The translations under genes were made by a program, and so were the position numbers. From Hirudo medicinalis (lineage: Eukaryota > Annelida > Clitellata > Hirudinida > Hirudinidae), in the NCBI GenBank assembly GCA_011800805.1, contig MPNW01000101.1, positions 218,826-282,825 of the forward strand: 64,000 nt of DNA. The letters run 5' to 3'. A model generated the notes under the pieces. The model searched no databases. It was not told where the DNA came from and saw only the letters and a list, made by a program, of their open reading frames with translations. Shown in pieces: positions 9,453 through 22,200 of the stretch; position 1 is the first letter of the stretch, and each line of letters begins with the position of its first letter.

Positions 9453-12400
9453 ATGGAAGATGATGTTTTTAAGGAGGATATTAGCAAAGAAGACTTTGCC
9501 GAGGAAGAATTGAGTCGGGATAATAGTAAAGAAAGCGTTGTCAAAGGAATCGTTAGCAAAGACGATTTTAGCAAAACTAATAGTAAAGAAGAATTTAGCA
9601 AGGATGCTTTGGCTGAATCCAGATCAAGTAAAGCAATAACCTTGAAGGACTTTTCTGGATTTTTTTATTAAGCAAAGAGTGCTATATATGTTTCAAATTT
9701 CATTTAATCAGCTTTTTAAATTAACTAATTATCTTACAAATATCAGTTTCATAAAGTGGAATCATATATTTCACTTGTTGTATGATTTAGATATTATCAT
9801 GTAGTCTATCAAATATCATAATATTAAAATTATTAATTTTTCAAAAATCTTGCTTAAGTGAGCTTGCTTAATATTAATTTAAATAAAACTTGTTGCTCAT
9901 CACAGCACCCATCTAACGTTTTCAAATTTTATATTTAAATAAATTTTTTGTTTTGAAATAATAGAATTCACAACAACAGAAGTGATCATGTTCACTGAAA
10001 AAATAATTGTAGATTAAAGCTGACTAAAATATGTCTTATATGTTTCAGAATCATCCTTCACTTATGAGACTTATGATGTTGATATGGCTGCATTCATTTT
10101 GGTAATTGGTTAAACTTTTATTTGTCTTACTTTTTAACAAAAGATCATGGGTAATTTTATCTACCAATGTTGATATGTTGCTAATCTAATTTTTTTTAGT
10201 ATGCATAATTTGTTCGAATATCGCAGGTAGATATGATTGTGAGTCGAATATCCCTGAGTAATTTAACAAAAGACATGATTGCTTCACTGAAGTCAAAATC
10301 AAAGAAACCTCTTATTGAGAGCTTTGTGTTTGATCCAGCCATCAGGATGATTGCATTTATGGTGGACCTAAACTCTGAAATCACAATACATTACAGCATG
10401 CCACTTGAAGCTAACAAAGAGATTTTCTTCTTCCTCAAAAATGAGGGAGTTGGGGGACCTCTAAGAATAGAGTCATTCAATCGGGTAGGTTTTAAACATT
10501 TATTGATCAGGGAGAATATTAATTTCAGCTTATTATTCTATACTTGATAAACTATAAATTAATTAAATTGACTGAATAGCTTTATCTCAAATTGCAACAT
10601 GTGCATTAAGGATTTGACATATGGATCGGCATCAGGGAAGCACCTGGATTCCATGCTGCGTGTCATGTCGGGCGTCTTTATTCCCGCATTCTTCAGGAAC
10701 TCTTCATGGCCTGACAGCATAAAGAATGAGTTCACCTCAAAGATGCAGAGGTTCATGGCTCGACTGAGTGATTCCAAATGGAAGAGCGAGGACAAAACAG
10801 TCCTTTACATTCCCTTGGAGGCAGTGTTGACCAGTGTTGAAAGTGCAAGTAAAAATAAAGAAATGATACAGCGACTCGAAAGTAATGAATAGTTTAAGGA
10901 TTTGTGAAAGGTTTGAAAACTTATTATTTAATATCAACAGTGGTGATCATTCATTGGACTCGTCAGATTAAGGAAGTTTTAAGTAGTCAGGACACTTTCC
11001 AATTGTCTGAAGGATCAGGTCCTCTAGAAGAAATTCAATTCTGGAGCAACAGATGTGATGACCTGTCTGGAATCACTCTGCAACTTGACAAGCCTGGCGT
11101 GAAAAAGGTTCTGCTTTGTACTCTACAACTAGTGCAACAACTATTTATTGAAATGGTTGTCAATACTTGCAGGTCAATAATATTCTGCAAAATGTCAAGT
11201 CCTCTTATGTGGCTCCCTTTTCTACACTATCAACTTTAATTAAGGTTCATTATTATTTATTCATGATTACAGCTATTTTTGAGAGGATATGTAGACATTA
11301 TTTATTTATTAACTAAAGCATAGATAAAAAAGAAAGCACAATGAAAAGCAAAAGAAAAAACTCATGCAATTAGATCATTAACTTTAAACAAGAAATTGAG
11401 CAAAGTCAATTTCATATATCAGTGTTTTGAATCGTTTGAGACTTGGTGTCAAATATTACAAAATACTAGTGAAATTAGTGAATGATGAGAACTGTTTTGG
11501 TCCTAATGCAGTCAAACTGTTTAATGTAAACTTTAAAATAATGTAAAAATTAGGAAAAGAAAAGTTGTAAATTTGTTATTGAACTGATATATTTGCTATT
11601 GACCCTGATGTATTTCATTGCAGGAGGGTTCATTACAGGCTCAAAGCAACTTGAAGTTTCTGATGGTCTTGAAGGCTCCATGTCAAGAATTATCCAACAT
11701 GATTCCTTCAAAGATTCCTGAAATTCTTCCAAAAGTATTAAAGCTCATCAGAATGATTTGGATGCACTCAGAATTTTACAACACCAAGGAAAGAGTAGCA
11801 GGACTGCTCAGGAAGGTAGTTTTAAGTTTTTTAGTCAGGAGAGACTAGCAAACTAAATTTGTTATTTACTTTCAGCTTAGCAATGAGGTGATCAACCGAT
11901 GCATTGCAGCAATTAATCTGGACAAGGTTTTTGGAGGATTTGTGGAGTCGAGCAAGAACACTCTGAATGAATGCATAAATTGCTGTGAGAGTTGGAAGAT
12001 CATCTACAAAAAGGTTTTTTTGCATCCTACTTGTTGCTGTTGCAATTGCATGATTAATAAGTGAAGCGAGTGCTTTTGTTGATATGTGATAGATATCACA
12101 AACTCACACCAAGTACTCTGGCATCCCCTGGACCTTAGACCAGACAGGAATATTTGCCCAGATTGATGCATTCATACAAAGATGCAGAGACCTTGTTGAG
12201 GTGAATTTTTAACTGCTGCATTTCTAAATTATTGAAGATTTTGATTTTTAATGTAGCTACCAGACAAATTATTTGCTTCTTAATTGTTCATTTTGGAAAA
12301 TTATATGATTAATTTAAACGTTATTGTATTTTTTTTACATTTAGTCATAACAATAATGACAATAGTTTTTAGTAGGTTATCAAAATAAGCATCAAGCTTT

Positions 12401-13216
12401 GGCTGCAGGTGTGCGATTGCCAGTACCATTTCTGCCGTGCACACAAGGGGGACAAACTGGCTCTACCTGTTTTCAAAGGGCAGAGAGGTTCTGAAATTCT
12501 ACGAGGTTACCTTGAAATTGAAAACATATTTGAGAGAAATTTGAATGCTCTCATTGTCGTGAAGAAGACCATTTTGGACGTTAAAGCAATGTCTTGGCTG
12601 GATGACTTTAGCAAGTGAGTCGATGAAATGCTTGCATTATTATTGTTATTATTTGCTTTTTATGAGTTTGAGAGCTACACGTATAAAATATAAATGGATC
12701 AAGAACTTCTGATTCTTATGGCTTTTGTGGTGATAAATAAATAAAAAAATCTCTCAGGTTCCGAAGTGGCATGAAGGATTTGGAGGTAATGATGCAGAAC
12801 TTGATCATGTCAGCATTTGATACAGTAATTACAGTTGAGGATGGAGTCAATATTCTTGAAGTCTTCATGCATGCTGCTGTCAGAGAGGTTGGAATCAATA
12901 TTTTGCTGTAAACTAAAGTATTGAATGAAGAAGGAAAATTTGATTTTAAATTGATGCTGATGACAAGCGAGGTACAAATCATGGAAATTCATATCAAAGA
13001 TGATGCACTAATCTGGAAGATTTACATTTTCAGGGAATAAAAAGGACTGTTGAGAAGAAAACAACTACAGTTTTCGAACTTTTCATCAGCTTAATGAACT
13101 CAGTGAAAAAGGAAATGGCTCAGAAACCTGGATATTTGCTACCATGGCAACCAAAATATGGTGGTCAAAGCCTGGGTGTGAAGCTGATGAAGAAGGGTCT
13201 TGAGAGGACAATTGCT
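9453..13216 (+). other. DNAH2: DNAH2 exons 1-12: N-terminus and first half of tail
   Basis: Exons: 9453-9627, 10049-10101, 10227-10484, 10611-10881, 10941-11107, 11173-11244, 11624-11815, 11876-12013, 12093-12200, 12409-12614, 12758-12887, 13034-13216. Exon 1 encodes an acidic, low-complexity leader with repeated SKEDF/SKEEF-like units that has no counterpart I know in other DNAH2 proteins. Exon 4 starts after a pyrimidine-poor acceptor, AAG at 10608-10610. That site is chosen because it alone keeps frame and gives a gap-free alignment to the family (DLTYGS to [10 protein letters not shown]). The DHC_N1 tail mediates heavy chain pairing and docking of intermediate chains. Confidence 0.85.
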
Positions 13217-16200
13217 GTGAGTTTATTTTTAAGGATTAATGTTTAATTAATGAATTGATCTGCAGTTCATCAATAAATTATTCAATTAAATAATTTATAA
13301 TTGTTGCCATTAATAGTTGCTGGCAAGAGCAAGATTCTTGCCTCAAGTTGCTCTCAGTGGGGAAATTAGAGGCATTTACAGCTTGTTGTTTCACTCAATG
13401 GATGAATTCATCATGAAGAACTTCTACGAATGGACGAGTGAATTGGCCAAAGTGAGTCATTCACAGGAGATGGTCTGATTTTAGTTAATATTTGGTGATT
13501 ATATTTTTAACTTGTGTTTTTATTGTCATTGAAGGATCCATACAAGCTTTTGGATATTCCACTTTTGAAAAGAAATGTTGAGAAGGGCCTTATTGACATT
13601 AACTACACTGAGTTAGTTGACATGGAGAAGATGTTTGCATTATTTTTCACATTATTTCAAATTGAACAAACATGTTGAACATTTAAGGACATTAGTCAAT
13701 ATTAATAATTACAAATATGCTGCATTTGAAACAATCAATATTCATGAATATTGTAAATGTAGCAAAACTTGTTAAGTAATGTTAAGTATAACATTAACGG
13801 GCAATATCAGCTGAAGGAAAAGTTAGGTTATGTAATGGACGCTTATTAATCAAGCCTGTCATTTTGATTCTAGATCTCTCTTGAAGTCATTCAGGGAGGT
13901 TGATTATTGGGAGAGACTGTCTCAAGAGCTGCCTCATTACATTTACGACACTTCATCACGCAGAGAGGCCTACAGAATACAGCTGGAGAACATGCTCCTT
14001 GTCGTTAAGGAATACAACAGGTGTCTTCCTTATCGTTCTATAACTGTCGCTGTATTTTTTTATAATAATAGGGAAGTTTGTTATGATCTTTATTATTATG
14101 ATCTCAATTAAGTCTCAAGTAATGGAATGTTCCAAATAAGGCACAAATAATTTGAAGATATCATGGATGTGATGTTTTTCTTGCATTTAATGTTCTTGTT
14201 CTTACAGACATTAAACTGTTTAAATTTGTTAATAAGGCTTTTGGGAAAAGTTTCTTCAAGGCAATCACCCATCTCTTACTAAGTAAAACTTTAAAATGAC
14301 TTTCAGAATAATTTTGCTTCTGTCACCCGAGGAGAGAGGACTCTTCAGAGAAAGGATCATGTTCCTTGATCGCAAACTCCTGCCTGGTCTCACAAAGATT
14401 ACATGGTCTCAAACACAAGTTGCTGAACAATTTCAGTATGAATGCAGGGCCAACATAAGTAAAGTAAGTTTCACAGCAACAAAGATGGCACGATTCACAA
14501 CATAACAAATTTAATCCAACCTGCTTGAGTATTAATTGATTGTCTTTGTTCTCAGGTACAAACTCAGCTGGACAATTACAAGATGGCCAACATGGAGATT
14601 GTCGACTTGTGTTTGAAGCTCAGTGAATCTCTCCTCATTAAGATTAATCAAAAGAGGGTCTACGAAGAGTTTGAATATCAGTTCGACAGTGTGAGCCAAA
14701 AATTAATAATGACTGCCTTTCAATGGTTACAAGGAGAGTTGCCAAAGGATTCACAAAAACATTTTTCACATTAATTTTTGCTTTCTTGTGAGGCATGAAA
14801 AGCATTTCAATTAATTTAAAGAAAATAACAATTAAACATTAATCCACTTTTTTTTATTAACAAGTTAGTTGTTAATTAATGATTATCTGTAAATGGCTGT
14901 TGCTTTATTTTAGACCCAGCATTGCAAAAATGTCCTTGCAAAGTTATTAAGCAAACACCAGGAAATCATAAAAATCATGCTGAGGACCTACGAATTTTTC
15001 AGGAATGATGGCAATGAGGCAATGATTTTGTTTATCAATTAAGCTTGATGACCTACTTGTTTTCATTATAGAATATTGTAAAAGAGACTCAACTGTTGCA
15101 TTATTACATGCTATTAGGTGCAGCAATACTGGTTTGGTTACACCATGAAAATGGACATGTTGGTGGAAGAGGCACTGAGGTGGAACATAAAGTGGTCGCT
15201 GCAGGAAATTTCCAAAGCCATCATTGGAGATGGAAAGGCTGGTCAAAGTCCAATGTTTAAAATCAACATTCTGCTCAAGGCTGTTAATGGAAAAGAAAAT
15301 GTAAGAAACATTAAATTATGATAATATAAACTAATTTTTATATGAAATTATTTTCTCTGCCATCTTACAATTTTATCCTATTTATGTATTTCTAAAGCTT
15401 GTTCATTTCTCTTTGCAGGTCTGCTTTTATCCACAGTTGTCAGAACTTTCTGCAATGATATATGATAGCATTAACATGTGCTTTGATTCTTTGAAAAAAT
15501 TTGAAAGATTACCTGATTTGTTGGCTAGAAAAACCAAAAAAGATGTTAGTAAAATGCACACAGAGTGTGTGCATATGTTGCACACAGATGCATCACATAC
15601 ACATACATTGATATAATAACAATCTTTACAATTAGGTCTCTTGGTTGCCAAACTTTCTTCCACCAATTAATGACTTAGCATTCTTGTTGTATTGTTATTG
15701 TATTGTTGTTATTGCATAACTTGTAAAGCCAAAACTTCTGGATGCATTTCTCAGAGCAAAGTTGTTTAAGTAGAAAATGTTGCAATGCGGAAAAATCCAA
15801 TTAAAGATTTTAACAGTTATACTTAATTTTTGTACTTCTTGATCTGATCATTTTTTCTTCTGAAAAATTTTGTGGCCATGAATATATTCCGACAATTGAC
15901 CGTGTTTCAGATAATTGCTAATTCATTACTTTATTCATGAGATACGTAAGTTTGGATTAAATTCCATTCTTACAGTCTATAAGCACAGCAGTATCAAAGG
16001 ATGCAGATGTGATCAAGATCCAGAAATCAGTTGCAGCTGGAATTCAAGGAGGGATAAATAGCTTGATGCAATATTTAGCAACGTGGGATGTTTACAAGGA
16101 AATATGGGAAGTTGACAAGACCAAGTTTATTCAGAATTACAAATCTCTCAATCCAACCTCTGTCACTTTTGATAGTGATGTTTTCAGGTTATTGGCTTTA

Positions 16201-19200
16201 AGTTTTGTTTTCAGATTATTTAAAAGAGATTAAATTGTTTTTTGTTAATTGCATCTGGCTCTCGTTAGCACATTATTATTTCTTGCATCGCCTTCATGGT
16301 AAGGAATAACTCTAATGCTCTGAATCCCACATCAGTGGGATAAACTATTATTGTAGTTGATCTTATGTTAAAATTAGGGGTGCTTTATTACCCCAAACAG
16401 ATATTCAGAGCTCTCTCTAAGTGTGCAGATGCAAGAGTCTATTGTGAGTGTGCAGTTTGTGATGGTTGATGCATCAAATCTCAAGATGTCCATTCTTGCA
16501 CACTGCCAGGAGTGGCAGAACAAGTTGTTGAAACTTCTCTTTGAGCAGGCTTACGCCCATTTGACATTCCTCTATCGCTACATTGACGAGAGCAAAGCAA
16601 AGTTGGATTCTGATTAGATGTTCAAATTTTCTGAACAAATTTTCATGATTGATTTGATGTTATAGGTTGTCCACAGTGCCTCAGACTCTGAAACAACTTG
16701 AGGAAGTATTACCAGTTTGGGACAAGTTAAGTAATGAAAGAAAAGAAATTGAAAGTCTGTTTTGTTATTAGTTCGTGTGTACTTGAAGAATTAATGCTTA
16801 GTAAATTGCTTTTATCAGAAACATTTCCTGAACTTCATAATCAGTTTTCTGTGTTGGCAAAATATGAGGTTGAAATTGATGATGATGTCCTTCTGCAACT
16901 GAAAATGTTGACACAGACTTGGAATGACTATGGTCATGAACTTGAGGACTCTGAGTTTGCTCTGAAAAAGATCAAAGTATTTTTCTACAATGCATTTTTA
17001 GGGTCATAATCTTCAAACTTATGTGAGCATGTGAGGCATAATCTAAAGAGAGTATGGAAGGCCATCCATATCTACCCTCCAAAGAGTCATAATTTATAAT
17101 CCCCTAGATGCATAAATTATATATGGATGGCCTCTTAGAAAATAGAAGACCTAACAGAAAATTAAGAAGAATTTTTACTTTGAATGTTATTGAATATTTA
17201 GTTTTTATATTGAAATAATTTTAATAAGATACCACAAATTTTTGAGTAATGAATGCAAAAACAATTCATGTGTTATTCTATTAAAATATTTTAAAATCAT
17301 GAATATTAATATCACCTATTTCTTTAATTAAGGAAAAGTTTAAAGCAAGCCTACTTGCTCAGGCTGAAGAATTGAGAAAACTAATAACTGCATGTGTGGA
17401 AGATTTCCACACCAAAGGTGATTTAGTAGTCAAAGAATTGAATAACGAGTAATGTTGCTTTTGGTAAATCGATGAGGTACTTTAGCAGTAAATAAGGTTT
17501 TGTTTTCTGAAGATTTTTAGTTCAGGCATAAAATTTTTAAATTTTAAGTAATTTGGAAATGGGAATGTCCTGTATGCATCTCTTTTGAAGTTGAGTAAAT
17601 TTCTTGTGAAGATGTTTGACTTAAATTGAGATTGGAATGAATATTCAAAACAGGTCCCTTTACTGGTTCGACCCCTCTGAATGAGGCACTCTCACTGATT
17701 GAACATTACAAAGACCAGAACAACCAACTCAGAGAGCAGGAAATCAACCTTAAAAAGGGTCTCATGCTCTTCAAACTTGATCAGCCTCCATCAAAAGAGC
17801 TCAACAAGATGGAGCATGTCATTATTTGTTGCCTTAAATTCAGATTTCATGATCTTTATCAATTTTATTAATGTTCATTTTGTTTTAGATTGCTTTCAGA
17901 AATATTCTGTTGTGAAAATATATTGTTACAAAAGATGTAAGTGGTGTGTAAATGTAACCAGTATCATTTAGCTGTGGTAATAATTATATCATGACATATT
18001 TTTCATTTTTATCTTTTTAAATATTATTTTTATCTCAAAATGTATAAAAGCAACTTAAAAAAATAAGCCAAAACCAAAAAGTAAAATGCACAAGTAAGTA
18101 AAATGATCTGTCAGCATGTAAATAAGAGGTGATTCAATGTTTTTTTTTCAAATTCTGTACTTTGTAACTGCTCACCATCAGGAGTTGGATTTATTGGAAG
18201 AGGTGTGGCAGCTTGCCAGGCAATGGGATGGTTACTGGAACTCATGGAAATATTTAAAGTTTGTTAACCTCAAGATCAGGGAGATTGATGATCTGTCTTC
18301 CACTATATCCAAGAAGATTGTCAAGTACTCCAAAGAGTTGAAGGTTGGCCAGGAGAGATCTATTTGCTTGATTATTAAAGTTATTGAGCCTCTCTCTTTC
18401 TTGCTGATAACCAAATTATTGAGTGTAACAATATTTATTCCTAGATGAAATTATTGTTTTAAGATTGTTTTTAGTGCATCATAATTTTGCATCTGGCCAA
18501 TTTATTGATTTTCCTATGTATATGCATTGGATGCAAAGGCACTGCAGCTGCCCAACCCTTTATACATCATTGCTTCATAAGGGAGCCTCCGAATAAACGA
18601 TGCCATCATATTTCTTATCAGACTTACAACTGGAGTATAATTGAAGATGAAAAGAAAAAAGTGATGGCCTTGAGAAGTATCATCCCCATTATTGTGAACT
18701 TGAACAACACAGCTTTAAGACCTCGACACTGGAACCTAATTCAGGTTGTTGAAATTGTTTGTTTTAAATATTCAATGTTTGAATTGTTGAAAAAATCTTT
18801 AAAAATGTGAGATTGTGCTGTTCTTAAGAATGAAGTCGGTCGAACGTTCGACTATCGATCTGGAGAATTTACTCTCGAGAAGATTGCCGAGTGGGAATTT
18901 GTTAGCTACACCGACCTCATAGCTGAGATTTCTCAATCAGCAACAAATGAGATTGCCATCGAACAAGGACTTGCTCAAATATCTGCCACTTGGGAAATCA
19001 TAGAATTTGAATTTATTCCTTTTAAGGACAAAGATCTTTATAAGATCAAGTGGGTTTACATTAGAATCTGTAAATCTTTCTAGAAGATTTCTAAAATGTG
19101 ATGCTATTTGTGATGTTTCGCTGAAGATTTTCGGAAGAAATTCCGGTGACGTTGGATGATAACCAGAGCAAATTAAGCGTGATGAAGAGCAGTAAATATG

Positions 19201-22200
19201 TAATTTCATTTCTTGCTGAAGTGGACATGTGGGAGAAAGTGCTGTCAATAATTATGGAAACTATGGAGATGTTAACACAGGTTCAGAAGCTCTGGATGTA
19301 TTTAGAAGTAAGTGTTGACCTTGCTATTAATTATTAAATATTATCTTTGATAACTCCTAAAAATTATCACTTCATTCATTTCAACGTAAAAATTTATTGT
19401 TTATAATTATTAGCTTCTTTAAATCAGCTTTGCCAGTCAAACTCATTATTTAGCCATTATAATTAATTTTATTATTTACGTCGTTCGAATTCAGCCAGTT
19501 ACTTTCCCTCAAAGAACTGCGTGATTAGGATTAAGGTGATTAGGTGCTCCTGCAATGGAACTCGTAGCATCGCGAAGGGCAAACTCTTAAACATTAGATC
19601 GTGCGATGGCACGATGCTACTTGATATCAGTAGTTTAAAGTTATTTAGTAAGCAATTTAGGAAAAGGCATAAGTTGGAAAACTTGAAAGTATAAAACTGA
19701 AAATAGCACAGTTGACCTAAGAATGGCATAGAGTATGACATGTGCAAGTTTTAAGTCGCTACCGACTTGGGAGGAGTTCTCGGAACAGACAAACATATGC
19801 TGAACTTTCTGTTTCATATTATAGATAAATGTTCCTTGCTATCTTTGGCGCAACTTAATGCAACAATTTTCTGTCATGAATATGGATTTTTATTTTGATA
19901 TTACTTGTTTGCAATTGTCTGAATGCCATTCAAATTTTCTCAAATTTTTGATTTTATGTAAATGTACTTCATTTATATAGCGCCATATGCATAGCATCGG
20001 AGGCTCTTCTAGTTAACCATTTATATAGCGCTTGCGGCAGTGCAGGCTGGGTTTCGAAAACGACGCATTACTGCCATGTGCGGGAGTGCAACCCATTTGC
20101 AACCCACAAACTACGCTACTTTATATTGATTTATAATGTCTTAAGAATGTGGTTTATAGTTGGAGGGTGCTGTGGGATAAGCCTTTTAGCAAATAATGAC
20201 ATTAAAAACTCTGCTTTTTAAGAACATTTTTTCTGGAGAGGAAATAAGAAGGCAACAGTCAAATGAAACAATTTACTTTGAAGATATCGATTCAAAATGG
20301 AAAAGTTTAATCCACGAGTTGCAAAGAATCAAAAATGTTTATCGGGCTTGTCATACCCAAGGTAGGTTTTGTAAGATTTTGATAATCATGTTAAGGTTAG
20401 TGTCTTAATTGAGCATTTGAAAGTGTTGAAACTATAATTTAGGACTATTGGAACTGTTGAAGAAGATGTTTGAAAGACTGGAATACATTATGAACTCCAT
20501 TGATGTCTTCCTAGAAACTAAAAGATTGGTGTTTCCAAGGTTCTACTTTATCTCCAACAATGATCTCATGGAAATCTTGGGACTTTCTAAAAATCCAATT
20601 GAAATGCAGTATCACATGCGGAAATGTTTCAGCAACATAAAAACTCTCACGTTCACTAAAGTAAGATCGTTATTCTTTCCATTTTGACTATTATTATTTT
20701 TTTTATTGTTATCAACATTAGCAACCTTGATATATGATGTTGTTGGCATAGGTTGGACCATCTCAGAGATGGGAGGCTACACACATGAACAGTTCTGATG
20801 GTGAGAGTGTTATGTTTGTCAACTCTGTATCACTTGAAGGGCCTGTTGAGGTTAATTCTTCATACTTGCCACTTGAAATTGTGATGATGAAGTGACTAAG
20901 AACAGCAATGTATTATTATTCCACTCAGAATTGGATGGCTGATTTAGAAAAGGTTATGAAGGTGACAATGAGAGAAGAGCTGAAGAAATGCAAAACTAAC
21001 CTCAGGAAGCATCTCAACAAAAGAGACAAGTGGATAAAAGAACATCCCGGACAGGTCTCCCATTATTCATTTGTGTTATTATTGGTTTAGGCGGATGGCA
21101 AAGGATGAACGAATATGATTAGGTACCTGGTGGCAGTAAACGAGGTGGTGGAGATAGGGAGGGTTAGAAGATGATGGTATGTTGGGTAATAACAGATGTT
21201 TCAGGAAAGCAGAGCTACTGAGGCTTGAGTTGCTGAAGATGAAACTTGAAGGATTATTTTGGATGCATTGGAAAGTGTGGATTAAAGATATTATCAAGGA
21301 CTGACCACAACAGCACAGTTGCAACTGCTGCACATTCATGACAGATTATAAAAAAGTGTGGAATGAGTGGTTTCTTTAGTGAACACAGGTCTCTAGGCAG
21401 ATTGGGAAGGAGTGGAATGGGTGATATAAGGATGAATTCTAGAGAGAATGTGTCTTTCTGATACTGTCAAGCAGTGGCATAGCTAGGGGAAGCGGCCGCC
21501 CTGGGCCCCATGTGGGTGTTGAGAAAGGTGCCTGAGAACTTCCTGGTAAAAAATTGAGATGGGCTATGGGGTGAGGGTGTTTGTGATTGGTTAATGAATA
21601 TTAGTTATTTTGGAAATGACAAATGTATTGAAAGAAGTGACAAGATTCAGACATTCATCTTCAGATGGGTTTTTATCTCTGCATAATAATTGCATAAAAC
21701 ATAACTTTGATAATTAGCATTTAATTAACACCAATATTAATGATTATCATCTGCTGCTATTGTTCTTTTATTTCTTTGACTTAGGCATGCGTTTTGGCCA
21801 GTCAAATGCAATGGACAGCTGATGTTACCAGGGGATTGATTGTCAGCAAGGAACATGGAGACAAGAAAGCCCTGAAAAGTCTTAAAAAAAGACATGTACA
21901 AATTTGTATAGAATCCAAGCATAACAACAACAACAACAATAACAACAATAACAACAACAACAACAACAGCAACAGCAATAATAGCAATAGCAATAACAAT
22001 AATAATAATAATAATAAATTTGGTTTCTCTTAGGTCATTCTACTGAACAAGTATTCTGAAGTAATCAGAAGCAGTCTCTCTAAGGTTCAGAGATTAAAGA
22101 CCCAGACCCTCATAACAATTGAGATTCATGCCAGGGATGTGTTGGAGAGGCTTGTGAAGTCTAACTTTATCGATCCACAATCATTTGAGTGGCACAAGGA

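Larger units (their letters stand above)
17333..21895 (+). other. DNAH2: DNAH2 exons 25-35: linker region
   Basis: Exons: 17333-17417, 17654-17817, 18182-18343, 18622-18744, 18829-19049, 19127-19307, 20223-20361, 20443-20660, 20752-20850, 20929-21054, 21785-21895. This is the DHC_N2 linker, the mechanical arm that swings across the AAA ring in the power stroke. Clear markers are [62 protein letters not shown] and QMQWTADV. Confidence 0.9.

Noticed and set aside
21802..22033. Frames with poly-Leu (minus) or poly-Asn (plus)
   Set aside because: Product of the AAC/AAT microsatellite; the true DNAH2 exon 35 ends at 21895 before it.
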